Below, one piece after another: positions 1-7,022 of a stretch of 22,173 nt of DNA (positions are counted from its first letter, which is position 1; each line of letters begins with the position of its first letter). Both the position numbers and the translations under genes were made by a program. This DNA is from JAZKDW01 sp040387375 (GTDB taxonomy: Bacteria; Pseudomonadota; Gammaproteobacteria; Burkholderiales; Burkholderiaceae_D). The notes under the pieces are model-generated. The model was not told the DNA's origin, did no database searches, and saw nothing but the letters and a program-made list of their open reading frames with translations. Location: NCBI GenBank assembly GCA_040387375.1, contig JAZKDW010000060.1:1-22173 (forward strand), written 5' to 3'.

Positions 1-588
1 TGCCACGATACCGGCAAGCTGTCGTGTGCTTGAAATTGGTTCGACTGCCCGGCCAGCAGCAATCGCCTTTGCAATCTGAAAAGCAAACCGTTCTTCCCCA
101 TAATTTCGTATCACCCTCTCGATATTTTGTTCGGTTTCCGTTGCCAGCCACTGTGCCGCCGAGATGCCGCGCGTGGTGTCCATGCGCATGTCCAGCGGGC
201 CATCGGCGCGAAAGCTGAAACCCCGCGCCGCATCGTCCACCTGCGGCGACGAAATGCCCAGATCCAGCAAAATGCCGAGGACCTGGGAAATGCCGCGCTC
301 GGCAAGTACCTCGTCCATCGTTGCAAAGCTGTCGTGCACCACCTCAAATCGCGGATCCGCAGCCACCATCGCCTGCGCGGTTGCAATCGCTTGCGGATCC
401 TTGTCAAAAGCAAGCAAGCGTCCACGAGCGCTCAGGCGTTCGAGTATCTTGCGGCTATGGCCACCTCGCCCGAACGTACCATCAATATAAATTCCGTCGG
501 CACGCTCGCCTTCAATCGCGAGCGCATCGACTGCCTCATCCAGCAGCACCGTACGGTGCTGAAACTCGGGCACCGCTTGTAAAGTCAT
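1..588 (-). CDS. rsmH: 16S rRNA m4C1402 methyltransferase RsmH, 5' part (runs off window)
   Basis: S-adenosylmethionine-dependent N4-methyltransferase acting on C1402 of 16S rRNA (formerly MraW). The reading frame opens at an ATG at 588 and stays open for 196 codons to base 1, so the C-terminal third (family about 310 aa) lies outside the window. Visible family motifs are the SAM-binding YIDGTFGRGGHS near residues 32-43, LLAFDKDPQAI near 60-70, and LDLGISSPQVD with the following DMRMD in the middle of the fragment. It starts 9 bp after the mraZ stop, the standard mraZ-rsmH arrangement at the head of the division and cell-wall (dcw) cluster, and is presumably cotranscribed with mraZ under MraZ control. 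Identification is firm from the motifs and the neighbour; only the downstream end is unseen. Confidence 0.95.
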   Translation of the reverse strand, partial: MTLQAVPEFQHRTVLLDEAVDALAIEGERADGIYIDGTFGRGGHSRKILERLSARGRLLAFDKDPQAIATAQAMVAADPRFEVVHDSFATMDEVLAERGISQVLGILLDLGISSPQVDDAARGFSFRADGPLDMRMDTTRGISAAQWLATETEQNIERVIRNYGEERFAFQIAKAIAAGRAVEPISSTRQLAGIVA

Positions 589-597
589 CACGGCCCG

Positions 598-1026
598 TCA
601 GAACGAAAAATTACTTAACACATCCGGCATGCCATTCGCGACCGCCTGCGATTCACTGTCGGCCAGCTTCGCCGCATCCCAGATTTCAAAATGACTTCCC
701 ATACCGAGCAACATCACATCACGCGTCAATCCAACCGCAGTGCGCAATTCAGGGGCGATCAGGATACGTCCCGCTGAATCCATCTCGACATCGGACGCAT
801 TGCCGAGAAAAATACGCTGCCAGGCCCGCGCCGACATCGGCCAGGCGGCAATCTGTTCACGATGACTTTCCCACACGGGGCGCGGAAAAAACAAAAGACA
901 GCCATGGGGGTGTTTGGTGAGCGTAACCCTGCCTTCGCATTGAACGGACAAGGCGTCACGATGCTTGGCGGGAATAGACATCCTGCCTTTGGCATCCAAA
1001 TTCATTGCAGACGCGCCCTGAAACAC
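598..1026 (-). CDS. mraZ: Transcriptional regulator MraZ
   Basis: First gene of the dcw cluster; a DNA-binding protein that represses its own operon in the enterobacteria where it was studied. The 142 aa carry two SpoVT/AbrB-type swapped-hairpin repeats, each with the DxxGRxxIxxxxR signature: DAKGRMSIPAKHR near residues 12-24 and DSAGRILIAPELR in the second half. The start is GTG at 1026, chosen because it gives the conserved N-terminus MFQGAS; the ATG at 1005 would remove it. An AGGG element precedes the GTG. Four regularly spaced GTG boxes lie about 80-110 bp upstream (separate entry), which supports autoregulation. Length matches the family. Confidence 0.95.
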   Translation of the reverse strand: MFQGASAMNLDAKGRMSIPAKHRDALSVQCEGRVTLTKHPHGCLLFFPRPVWESHREQIAAWPMSARAWQRIFLGNASDVEMDSAGRILIAPELRTAVGLTRDVMLLGMGSHFEIWDAAKLADSESQAVANGMPDVLSNFSF

Positions 1027-1101
1027 CCCGATGACCCTTTTATTTTCGTTTTAGCAATAGTGGTCGTTCGCTTGTGATTGCGCATTTGTTGCGCAAATTC
1101 C

Positions 1102-1136
1102 CCCACAAAAAAACACTTTTTCACACTGTTGCCCAC
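1102..1136 (-). promoter_or_regulatory. MraZ operator: four GTGGG-like boxes at 10-bp period
   Basis: On the minus strand upstream of mraZ the boxes GTGGG (1136-1132), GTGTG (1126-1122), GTGTT (1116-1112) and GTGGG (1106-1102) follow each other with exactly 5 bp between boxes, so every GTG falls on the same face of the helix. MraZ of E. coli is known to bind tandem TGGGN repeats separated by 5 nt upstream of mraZ. Here there are four positions, the outer two perfect and the middle two degenerate. The matching -10/-35 of the mra promoter is not clear to me. Confidence 0.75.
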
Positions 1137-1759
1137 TTTAGTGGATGCGCAATTTGCGGTCAAGGAATATTAAGCGTTGAAAAGAGGATCTTTTCTAATA
1201 AAGTCAAGGACTTAGCACGCATAGTTCAAGCTGGCATTTTCGACAATTCGTCGATAAATTAAGCACTTAACGCCGACATTGAAAGTCAGGTCTCAATTAA
1301 ACACATGTGTTTAGCGCCACCGCGACTTTATGAAAGCAAGTGTGACGTTTGACAGACAGATGCAAAATGGCGGGGAAAGACGGGTTCTTAGCGGAAATTA
1401 GATGGTTTTCGCCAAGTTGCCGTTTGGGCAAAATAGAGGGAAATATTTTGCTTTTTTGAAATCAAAAATGTCTGAAAACGCAAATCGGTTCAGGATCAGA
1501 TGAAGTTGCGCCGATGCGGCGCGAAGAGTACAGGACGAAGGATAGACAGCGGAAAGTGCGTTGGTCGTGGGATGAAATGGCTATGCGAACAGCAACGCAA
1601 GTCTCCATCCATCTGACGCAATTGCATGGCAGCCGGCTTGATCCGTGGATTGGAGGTTGCCTTACCGGCTTTTCGCCTCGTCCATCCCACGGCCAATGCA
1701 CTTCCGACATCCCATTCTAGGGCCGGCCGCACAGTCGATTTTGAGGCTCATCAAGCGGC
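1137..1759. other. Intergenic region between rnpB and mraZ, no convincing gene
   Basis: About 620 bp without a recognisable coding region. Short open frames near 1462-1732 on both strands lack a ribosome binding site and any family resemblance. The left half is A+T-rich and holds three small inverted repeats: GAAAAGA/TCTTTTC at 1179-1195 (3-nt loop), the perfect 16-bp palindrome TAAACACATGTGTTTA at 1298-1313, and TTTTTGA/TCAAAAA at 1453-1468. The region probably contains the promoter(s) of the dcw cluster. A small RNA is possible but nothing in the sequence proves one. Confidence 0.5.
1298..1313. repeat. Perfect 16-bp palindrome TAAACACATGTGTTTA
   Basis: Both 8-bp arms are exact reverse complements with no spacer. 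It lies in the A+T-rich intergenic stretch about 270 bp upstream of mraZ. Its length and perfection suggest a dimeric transcription-factor site, but I do not recognise the consensus. Confidence 0.4.
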
Positions 1760-1784
1760 GCCACCCTCGGCAAAAACGGGTGGC
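1760..1784 (-). terminator. Hairpin downstream of rnpB
   Basis: GCCACCC (1760-1766) and GGGTGGC (1778-1784) form a 7-bp G+C-rich stem with an 11-nt loop, 26 nt past the 3' end of rnpB. A T-rich stretch (1809-1797 on the minus strand) comes before the hairpin rather than after it, and no T-run follows on either strand. It may stop the rnpB primary transcript or only protect a precursor for 3' trimming. Confidence 0.4.
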
Positions 1785-1809
1785 TTTGCCAGCAATGAAA
1801 AATAAAAGT

Positions 1810-2144
1810 GAAGCAAGCCGATAGGCCGGATTCTGTTACGGCGAGCGGGACGAACCCGATCGCTATGACAGCCATTCCTCTAGGCCGTGAATTACTCCAC
1901 GGCTCAAGCTTCCTACCCGCACGCTCCGCGAGCAGCATCAACGCGTGCCTATTTGGAATTGCTCCGGGTAGAGGTTACCGCGTTTCACCGTAACTAAATA
2001 CGCTCGTCTCTGTGGCCCTGTTCCGCGCCTTGCGACGGACGGCCGTTAGCCGTTACCCTGCTCTATGGAGTCCGGACCTTCCTCCCGCCATCGTTGTGAT
2101 CAACCGAAGTTGCAACGACGGCCAGCGGCTGTCTGGCTTGCTTC
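1810..2144 (-). ncRNA. rnpB: RNase P RNA (M1 RNA), bacterial type A
   Basis: Catalytic RNA of ribonuclease P, which matures the 5' ends of tRNAs. Read on the minus strand, the universally conserved elements occur in order: GAGGAAGGTCCGGACTCC near the 5' end (CR I), ACCCGGAGCAA followed by CCAAATAGG, GAGGAATGGCTGTC (CR IV), and ACAGAATCCGGCCTATC near the 3' end (CR V). The ends were set by the P1 helix: 5' GAAGCAAGCC (2144-2135) pairs perfectly with 3' GGCTTGCTTC (1819-1810). The predicted length, 335 nt, is a little shorter than the E. coli 377 nt. The first 45 nt overlap the 3' end of the upstream esterase gene on the same strand, so this DNA is both coding and structural. Location next to mraZ is common in betaproteobacteria. 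Confidence 0.95.
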
Positions 2145-3374
2145 GGTTGCCATTGTAACTGATCGCGCTTGCTGCGACCGCGTGGTGAAGAAGCGCATCA
2201 TCTCCTCGCTCGCATCCGGACCTTTCGCGTCAGTGTACGACCCCCGGCTGCTGCCGCCAAACCACGCATGACCGGCGCCATGCACCAGCCACTGCTCGGC
2301 GAGCACCTGACCGCCGCCATCCTTGTGCACCGTGCGCGTAAAGGCGTGGCCGCCGGGCGCCCGTCCCTGCTCGACATTCGCCTGGGCCGCCGGCTGGCCC
2401 GCGTGCATCGACTGCGCGATGATCTGATCGCCATTGCGGGCATTGACGGTATGGTCACTGTCCCCATGAAAAACGATCACTGGAATTGCCTGCAGCCGCG
2501 CGTTCGCCCCAGTTGCCGGCGCGGGCCGGGCTCGCCCTGCTCCCATGCCGCCTCTCATTGCGGCCAGCGCAGAGGGCAAATCATTCGCGGCCGCGTACGG
2601 CAAGCCGGAATGAATGCCGACTGCGGCGTAGAGGTCGGGATAGGTGTTTCCCATGATCACGGCCATGGCGCCGCCGGCGGACAATCCGGCGATATAAACC
2701 TGCTGTGCATCGACCCGATAGGAATCGATGACTTCACGCGTGATGCCGGCAATGATCGACGGCTCCCCCAAGTCGCGCTGCTGGTCTACCGCGTTGAACC
2801 AGTTCCAGCATTTTGAACCGTTGGCTGATTGTGCCTGGGCCGGATACACCACAAAACACTGCTTTTCCTCGGCGATCGCATTCATCCGCGTGCCGGCCGC
2901 GAAATCATCCGGATTTTGCGTGCAGCCATGCAGCATCACCACCAATGGCAAGGCCTGGCCATCGTAACCGGCGGGTATGTACAGCTTGTAATCGCGGGTA
3001 CCTGCATGATTGCTAAAGGACCGCGCCAGGAACTGGCCGCCGCTGGCCCCATCCGGCCGCCGGTCCTGCCCGGGCTGCGGTTTATAGCCTGGCAGGTCGA
3101 ATTTCATGTCGCCGAGCGGCGACGGCATGCGCAGACCCGCGAGCAAATCGGGAACGAAGCCGTCGGCCGAAGCAGTTTTTTCTTTTCGGGCTGACGGTGC
3201 CGGATTGATGTCGCGCATCGGCCGGCTAACATCTGCCGCCGCGCCTGGCGCATCGGCGGGCATCAGGCCCCTGAGCGACCGTTGAATGGTGCTGGTAGCG
3301 GCCGCTGGTCCGTCAGTCTTCAACAAACGTGCCGCTTCACGCATTACATCGAACATTTTTTCATTCATTTTCAT
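2100..3374 (-). CDS. PHB-depolymerase-family esterase (alpha/beta hydrolase)
   Basis: Serine esterase of the polyhydroxybutyrate depolymerase / LpqC family, predicted to hydrolyse polyester or small ester substrates. The 424 aa show an oxyanion-hole segment VVMLHGCTQ near 145-153, the lipase box GLSAG with nucleophile Ser232, a probable acid in HGDSD (Asp305 or Asp307) and the catalytic His369 in VHGAGHAWFGG. The first 110 residues are low-complexity and Ala/Pro/Arg-rich, with no signal peptide or membrane segment, which argues for an intracellular enzyme. It starts 36 bp after the RHH regulator gene, so the two probably form one operon behind the promoter at 3904-3877. Its last 14 codons and TGA lie inside rnpB, and the rnpB -10 box lies in its codons 407-409. 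A true PHB depolymerase role is not proven; acetylxylan or feruloyl esterases share the fold. Confidence 0.85.
   Translation of the reverse strand: MKMNEKMFDVMREAARLLKTDGPAAATSTIQRSLRGLMPADAPGAAADVSRPMRDINPAPSARKEKTASADGFVPDLLAGLRMPSPLGDMKFDLPGYKPQPGQDRRPDGASGGQFLARSFSNHAGTRDYKLYIPAGYDGQALPLVVMLHGCTQNPDDFAAGTRMNAIAEEKQCFVVYPAQAQSANGSKCWNWFNAVDQQRDLGEPSIIAGITREVIDSYRVDAQQVYIAGLSAGGAMAVIMGNTYPDLYAAVGIHSGLPYAAANDLPSALAAMRGGMGAGRARPAPATGANARLQAIPVIVFHGDSDHTVNARNGDQIIAQSMHAGQPAAQANVEQGRAPGGHAFTRTVHKDGGGQVLAEQWLVHGAGHAWFGGSSRGSYTDAKGPDASEEMMRFFTTRSQQARSVTMATEASQTAAGRRCNFG
2152..2180 (-). promoter_or_regulatory. rnpB promoter inside the esterase coding region
   Basis: On the minus strand a good -10 hexamer TACAAT (2157-2152) stands 7 bp before the predicted rnpB 5' end at 2144. 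No convincing -35 is found at 16-18 bp spacing (2180-2174 is G+C-rich). The -10 lies within codons 407-409 of the upstream esterase gene. The perfect -10 to +1 spacing is the main support. Confidence 0.6.
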
Positions 3375-3410
3375 TTGATTCTTTCAACTTTAAAATCTTG
3401 GTCGGACCTG

Positions 3411-3827
3411 CTACCGAATTCGTGGCGCCAGCGCTTTTTTAACGGCCGGACTTGCATGCAAGGCACCCAATACGACGACCGAGTCAATCGTGGCCAATGC
3501 CAGCTCTGGAGAAACATCCGATCCAATGCTGGCCAACCCCAGTACCTGTATCTGCAATGTCTGCCCTGCCGCCTGTACCGCTTCCAGATCCGCACGCGAA
3601 TAGTGCTGCAAGCCGAGAACCAGGCTCTTGCGAGCGACGGTTTGCCGGACAACTTCCGCATGTGTGGTGAGCTGGTTGCGGATCGCGGTACGGATCAAAT
3701 CCGTACGGTTTGAATAAAACCCTTCCTGCACCAGCAAGTCGATTTGCCCCAGATCGACCAAACCGAGATTGATCGTGATTTTTTCCGACTCCGCTGCTTT
3801 TATCCGAATGTCATGCACACTCATCAT
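3411..3827 (-). CDS. Ribbon-helix-helix (CopG-type) transcriptional regulator
   Basis: Predicted dimeric DNA-binding protein, 138 aa. The RHH core is at residues 17-55: a beta-strand KITINLG, then helix-turn-helix-like LGQIDLLVQEGFYSNRTDLIRTAIRNQL; the C-terminal 80 residues are a conserved but unnamed extension. The frame is open back to 4133, but the start is placed at the ATG at 3827 (or 3824) because GGAAG/GGAG elements sit just upstream, the upstream extension has no family resemblance, and a strong promoter with an overlapping palindrome ends only about 43 bp before it. It precedes the PHB-depolymerase-family esterase by 36 bp. Overlap of the palindrome with the -10 suggests autorepression; the inducing signal is unknown. 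It could alternatively be an antitoxin, but no toxin gene adjoins it. Confidence 0.8.
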   Translation of the reverse strand: MMSVHDIRIKAAESEKITINLGLVDLGQIDLLVQEGFYSNRTDLIRTAIRNQLTTHAEVVRQTVARKSLVLGLQHYSRADLEAVQAAGQTLQIQVLGLASIGSDVSPELALATIDSVVVLGALHASPAVKKALAPRIR

Positions 3828-3856
3828 CACTCCACTTCCATCTGGTTGGAATCCAT

Positions 3857-3904
3857 ATACCATCTGTATGGATGGTATTTTAAGCTTCCGACGGCGATTG
3901 TCAA
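3857..3904 (-). promoter_or_regulatory. Sigma70 promoter with overlapping palindromic operator for the RHH-esterase operon
   Basis: On the minus strand TTGACA (3904-3899), a 16-bp spacer and TAAAAT (3882-3877) make the best sigma70 promoter in the window. The inverted repeat ATACCATC-tgtatg-GATGGTAT (3857-3878) overlaps the -10 and the expected start near 3870. An operator in this place would block RNA polymerase. RHH regulators typically bind such short palindromes upstream of their own gene, so autoregulation is inferred. Confidence 0.75.
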
Positions 3905-4145
3905 GCGCCTTCCTCAAGAAAAAGGATGCAGTCACCAGCAATGTCGATTGGATTGGAGAGGGAAATAAAAAAGAGGGTTTATTGACTGAATTACACTCAG
4001 ACCCAGGAATCGGGACTTGAATAACTTCACGATATCGGACCGCGACAGCCAAGGGGATGGCTGTAACTGCTCCTGCTGAATTGAAATTCGGGACGCTGCC
4101 GGCGCCTCCCGCGACAGGAACCGCAGGCAGCAATGAAGTGGCGCG
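3905..4145. other. Intergenic region between csbD-like gene and RHH promoter
   Basis: About 240 bp in which I find no supported gene. The minus-strand frame of the RHH gene stays open through it, without ribosome binding site or homology. A plus-strand 50-codon frame at 4057-4209 has an AAGGGG directly against its ATG but overlaps the csbD-like gene antisense. No terminator hairpin with a T-run is apparent for the csbD-like gene. Confidence 0.4.
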
Positions 4146-4319
4146 TTATTTACCTTTTAAAACCTCTTTCACATTGCCCACACCTTTTTGCACCTTGCCT
4201 TCAACCTGATTTGCCAGACCTTTTGCTTGCTGCTCATTGTTGCCGGTAAGCTTGCCTACCTCTTCCTGAATCTTGCCGCCCACGTCTTTTGCCGCGCCTT
4301 TGACTTGGTCTTTATTCAT
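4146..4319 (-). CDS. CsbD-family small stress protein
   Basis: A 57-aa, highly charged, probably helical protein. The sequence shows the CsbD pattern: MNKDQVKGAAKDVGGKIQE at the N-terminus, then EVGKLTGNNEQQAKG and KVQKGVGNVKEVLKGK. Members are induced in general stress responses (sigmaB in Bacillus, RpoS-linked YjbJ in E. coli), but the molecular function is unknown. The ATG at 4319 is preceded by a strong AAGGAG at 9-nt spacing, so longer upstream starts are not needed. It stands alone between rtcA and the RHH gene, each more than 190 bp away, and probably has its own promoter. Confidence 0.88.
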   Translation of the reverse strand: MNKDQVKGAAKDVGGKIQEEVGKLTGNNEQQAKGLANQVEGKVQKGVGNVKEVLKGK

Positions 4320-4514
4320 GCTGTGCTCTCCTTGGAGTGGTGAATGAGTGCTTGCTGTGTCCACAGTAAAGAGAATGCAAAGATCGCTCGGTACGCTCGA
4401 TAACATAAGGATTGTTTTTCATACCGACAGTAACATTCGCTCCGTATCCGCCCTGCAGAGCCTGCAGACGGCTGGCGAAATCCTGGTAGCGAGGCAGCCT
4501 GAACCGCACTGATC

Positions 4515-5552
4515 CTATCGTGCCTGTTTCTTCTTGATCACACAGGTACCGATACCGCCGCTCTCGTCGAAACGAATGTCAACCGGCAAAAACCGTGCGA
4601 TCACCGCTGCATTTGTCACAGCATGCTTAGACACACAATTAGTGGTGAAGCGGCCACCGCCAGCCAATGCCATCGGCAGCATGACTTGATCGGCCAGATG
4701 CTCGCCTACCGCCGCGCCCGACGCGAGGTAATCACGCACCTGCCCGATCACGTTTTTTGCAACCGCTTCGGCGCGCACCCTCTTTTCACCGAATGCGCAA
4801 AACACTTCCGTCACATGCCGGTGTTCGAGCGTCACCAGGAGTGCATTTCCCGGGCCCTGATCCGCCGGCAAGCCGCGCACCAGCAGTTGTGTATCATCCC
4901 AGCCCATGCTGCGACCGATACATTCCAGTTCACGTTGTGCCACACTTGCCGGAATGCCGGCTACGAAACTTTCCGCATAGGCCGCTACGCGCTCGCCCGG
5001 GCTCAGCAATTCGATCGGCTGCAATTGTTTGCAAGGCGCATTCCTGGCAATCAACTCACCGCCACCGGCGGGATAAAAACCGAAGCGATTCAACTGAATA
5101 TCGACCACCGCGCCCATTTCCGCCAGCACCCGGCCATACGCACGCTGCAAAAACTGCGCGGGCGGCGCCATCGGATTGTGGGTGCCGCCACTGATTTGAA
5201 TCACGGAAGGCATTTCCGCAAACAGCAGGGCAGGCAATAGTGTTTGCAATACCAGTGTGCAGCTGCCCGCTGTGCCGATGGCGAACTTGTAATCGCCACC
5301 CCGGATTTTTCCCGGCACAAATTGCAGCACCTGCGATCCGACCGACGCTTCTCCGATCGCTGCACTGCACACTTGCGCGGCAGCCTGTACGGCAACCAGA
5401 TGCTGACGCATCAATCCGGGCCTGGAGCGGTTCGCCCGGATATTGGTGATGCGGAAAGGCTGACCGGTAATCATCGACAGCGACAACGCCGTTCGCAAAA
5501 TCTGGCCCCCGCCCTCTCCTGTTGCTCCATCCAATTCAATCATGTTCTTCAT
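4515..5552 (-). CDS. rtcA: RNA 3'-terminal phosphate cyclase RtcA
   Basis: ATP-dependent enzyme converting RNA 3'-phosphate ends to 2',3'-cyclic phosphates through an RNA-adenylate intermediate. The 345 aa match the family (E. coli 338-342). Visible are the N-terminal LDGATGEGGGQILRTALSLS (about 7-26), RANRSRPGLMRQH (39-51), GGGTHNPMAPP-like SGGTHNPMAPPAQFL, and the C-terminal SKHAVTNAAVIARFLP, where His310 corresponds to the AMP-accepting His309 of E. coli. The gene follows rtcB by 26 bp, implying one transcript. The start may be ATG 5552 or 5543; neither has a strong ribosome binding site, consistent with translational coupling to rtcB. Confidence 0.95.
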   Translation of the reverse strand: MKNMIELDGATGEGGGQILRTALSLSMITGQPFRITNIRANRSRPGLMRQHLVAVQAAAQVCSAAIGEASVGSQVLQFVPGKIRGGDYKFAIGTAGSCTLVLQTLLPALLFAEMPSVIQISGGTHNPMAPPAQFLQRAYGRVLAEMGAVVDIQLNRFGFYPAGGGELIARNAPCKQLQPIELLSPGERVAAYAESFVAGIPASVAQRELECIGRSMGWDDTQLLVRGLPADQGPGNALLVTLEHRHVTEVFCAFGEKRVRAEAVAKNVIGQVRDYLASGAAVGEHLADQVMLPMALAGGGRFTTNCVSKHAVTNAAVIARFLPVDIRFDESGGIGTCVIKKKQAR

Positions 5553-5578
5553 CTTTTATTTTTTAGCAGAGTCACGCA

Positions 5579-6814
5579 TCACCCCTTCACACATACCACC
5601 TGCTTCAAGGTGTGCACGACGTCCACCAGAGCCCGCTGCGCGTCCATCACGGCGTCGATATCCTTGTATGCCATCGGAATCTCATCGATCACATTGGCAT
5701 CCTTGCGACATTCCACACCTTGTGTCGCATTGACCTGATCCGCGACCGTGAAGCGCCGCTTGGCTTCGGTCCGGCTCATCGTACGTCCGGCGCCGTGGCT
5801 GCAGCTATGGAAGCTATCCGGATTCCCCTTGCCGCGCACGATGAAGCTTTTTGCGCCCATCGACCCGGGAATGATGCCGAGTTCACCCTCACGCGCCGAT
5901 ACCGCCCCCTTGCGTGTCACCAGCACATCCTTGCCGAAGTGCGATTCCTTCTGCACATAGTTGTGGTGGCAATTCACCGCTTCCACATGGGTCTCGAACG
6001 GCTTTGAAATAACGGTGCGTACCGCGGCAATCAAATTCTGCATCATCACTTCACGATTCATGCGCGCGAATTTCTGCGCCCAGCTCACCGCCTCGACATA
6101 ATCGTCGTAGTGCTGAGTACCTTCGGGCAAATAAGCCAGATCCTGGTCCGGCAAGTTGATGAAATGCGTGCGCATATCCTGCTTTGCCAGCTCGATGAAA
6201 TGGGAGCCGATTGCGTTACCCACACCACGCGAACCCGAGTGCAACATGAACCATACGAAGTTGGCTTCATCAAGGCACACTTCGATGAAGTGGTTACCCG
6301 ATCCCAGGGTTCCCAGATGGCGATAGTTATTCGTATTCCGCAGCCTGGGCGTCTTCAGGCACACCACATCAAACGCCTCTTTCAATTGCGCCCATGCGAC
6401 ATCTACCGGTGCCGGCGGCGTTTCCCACGAGCCCTGGTCGCGGCCCTTGAAACTGCGCGTCTTGGGCGACATTCCGTGCGGGATGGCTTTCTCGATGGCG
6501 CTGCGCAAGGGCCCCAGGTTATCCGGCAGATCGTTTGCGCTCAGGGTCGTTTTTGCAGCGATCATTCCACAACCGATATCCACTCCGACGGCGGCTGGAA
6601 TGACCGCACCCAAGGTAGGGATCACACTACCGATGGTCGAACCTTTGCCGAGATGCACATCCGGCATCACGGCGATATGTTTATAGATGAACGGCATCTT
6701 CGCGATGTTGCTCAATTGTTGCCTGGCGCCGTCCTCCACCGGCACACCTCTGGTCCACATCTTGATATGGCTTCCGCCTTCGACGTTCAGTACATCGTAA
6801 TCTTCATGCTTCAT
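5579..6814 (-). CDS. rtcB: RNA-splicing ligase RtcB
   Basis: GTP- and Mn2+-dependent ligase joining RNA 2',3'-cyclic-phosphate or 3'-phosphate ends to 5'-OH ends, used in RNA repair. The 411 aa keep the whole active site: VDIGCG with Asp79 and Cys82, GSGNHFIE with His175, LHSGSRG with His192, NCHHNYV with His283/284, and SCSHGAGR with His340, the guanylylated histidine (E. coli His337). It heads an rtcB-rtcA operon. The usual sigma54 activator gene rtcR is not next to it and I see no -24/-12 element upstream; instead a TATAAT lies about 85 bp before the ATG. Both enzymes in tandem allow cyclisation followed by ligation. Start ATG 6814 is preceded by a weak purine stretch. Confidence 0.96.
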   Translation of the reverse strand: MKHEDYDVLNVEGGSHIKMWTRGVPVEDGARQQLSNIAKMPFIYKHIAVMPDVHLGKGSTIGSVIPTLGAVIPAAVGVDIGCGMIAAKTTLSANDLPDNLGPLRSAIEKAIPHGMSPKTRSFKGRDQGSWETPPAPVDVAWAQLKEAFDVVCLKTPRLRNTNNYRHLGTLGSGNHFIEVCLDEANFVWFMLHSGSRGVGNAIGSHFIELAKQDMRTHFINLPDQDLAYLPEGTQHYDDYVEAVSWAQKFARMNREVMMQNLIAAVRTVISKPFETHVEAVNCHHNYVQKESHFGKDVLVTRKGAVSAREGELGIIPGSMGAKSFIVRGKGNPDSFHSCSHGAGRTMSRTEAKRRFTVADQVNATQGVECRKDANVIDEIPMAYKDIDAVMDAQRALVDVVHTLKQVVCVKG

Positions 6815-6897
6815 GATCTTCTTTTCAAGTATCAGCGATTGTCATTTCCTCATATTGTCCCTGCGGCCACGACGCGATTCAAGTTGGAGAATAATAA

Positions 6898-6925
6898 ATT
6901 ATACGAAAAATCGAGAACAATGCAG
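6898..6925 (-). promoter_or_regulatory. Probable sigma70 promoter of rtcBA
   Basis: A consensus -10 TATAAT is read on the minus strand at 6903-6898, about 85 bp upstream of the rtcB start. The -35 at 17-bp spacing is poor (TCTGCA-like). No sigma54 -24/-12 (TGGCAC-N5-TTGC) is visible between 6815 and 6980. Confidence 0.45.
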
Positions 6926-6980
6926 ATCGTGATAGTCGGGTTCTCACGGGAACAGATAAGAGCATCCATCGTAAACAAAT

Positions 6981-7002
6981 AAAGCTCGCCGAAGCGAGCT
7001 TT
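6981..7002 (-). terminator. Intrinsic terminator of aceA
   Basis: Read on the minus strand, AAAGCTCGC-TTCG-GCGAGCTTT is a perfect 9-bp stem closed by a stable TTCG tetraloop, followed by ATTTGTTT. It begins 20 nt after the aceA stop codon. The stem also has A's on its 5' side, so it could work in both directions. Confidence 0.88.
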
Positions 7003-7022
7003 ATGCACACCAGACTCAGTTC

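Noticed and set aside
1462..1732. Overlapping small ORFs on both strands between rnpB and mraZ
   Set aside because: No ribosome binding sites, no domains, and frames overlap each other on opposite strands.
3828..4133. N-terminal extension of the RHH regulator up to 4133
   Set aside because: It would translate through the promoter and palindrome, has no ribosome binding site at 4133, and the RHH fold needs no such extension.
4057..4209. 50-codon plus-strand ORF with AAGGGG before its ATG
   Set aside because: The purine run touches the ATG with no spacing, and the frame overlaps the csbD-like gene antisense. No resemblance to known proteins.
4312..4509. 65-codon minus-strand ORF between rtcA and the csbD-like gene
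   Set aside because: It overlaps the csbD-like start out of frame and covers its leader; no ribosome binding site or homology.
6110..6982. 290-codon plus-strand frame opposite rtcB
   Set aside because: It covers rtcB, whose active site is complete on the minus strand, and has no family signature.
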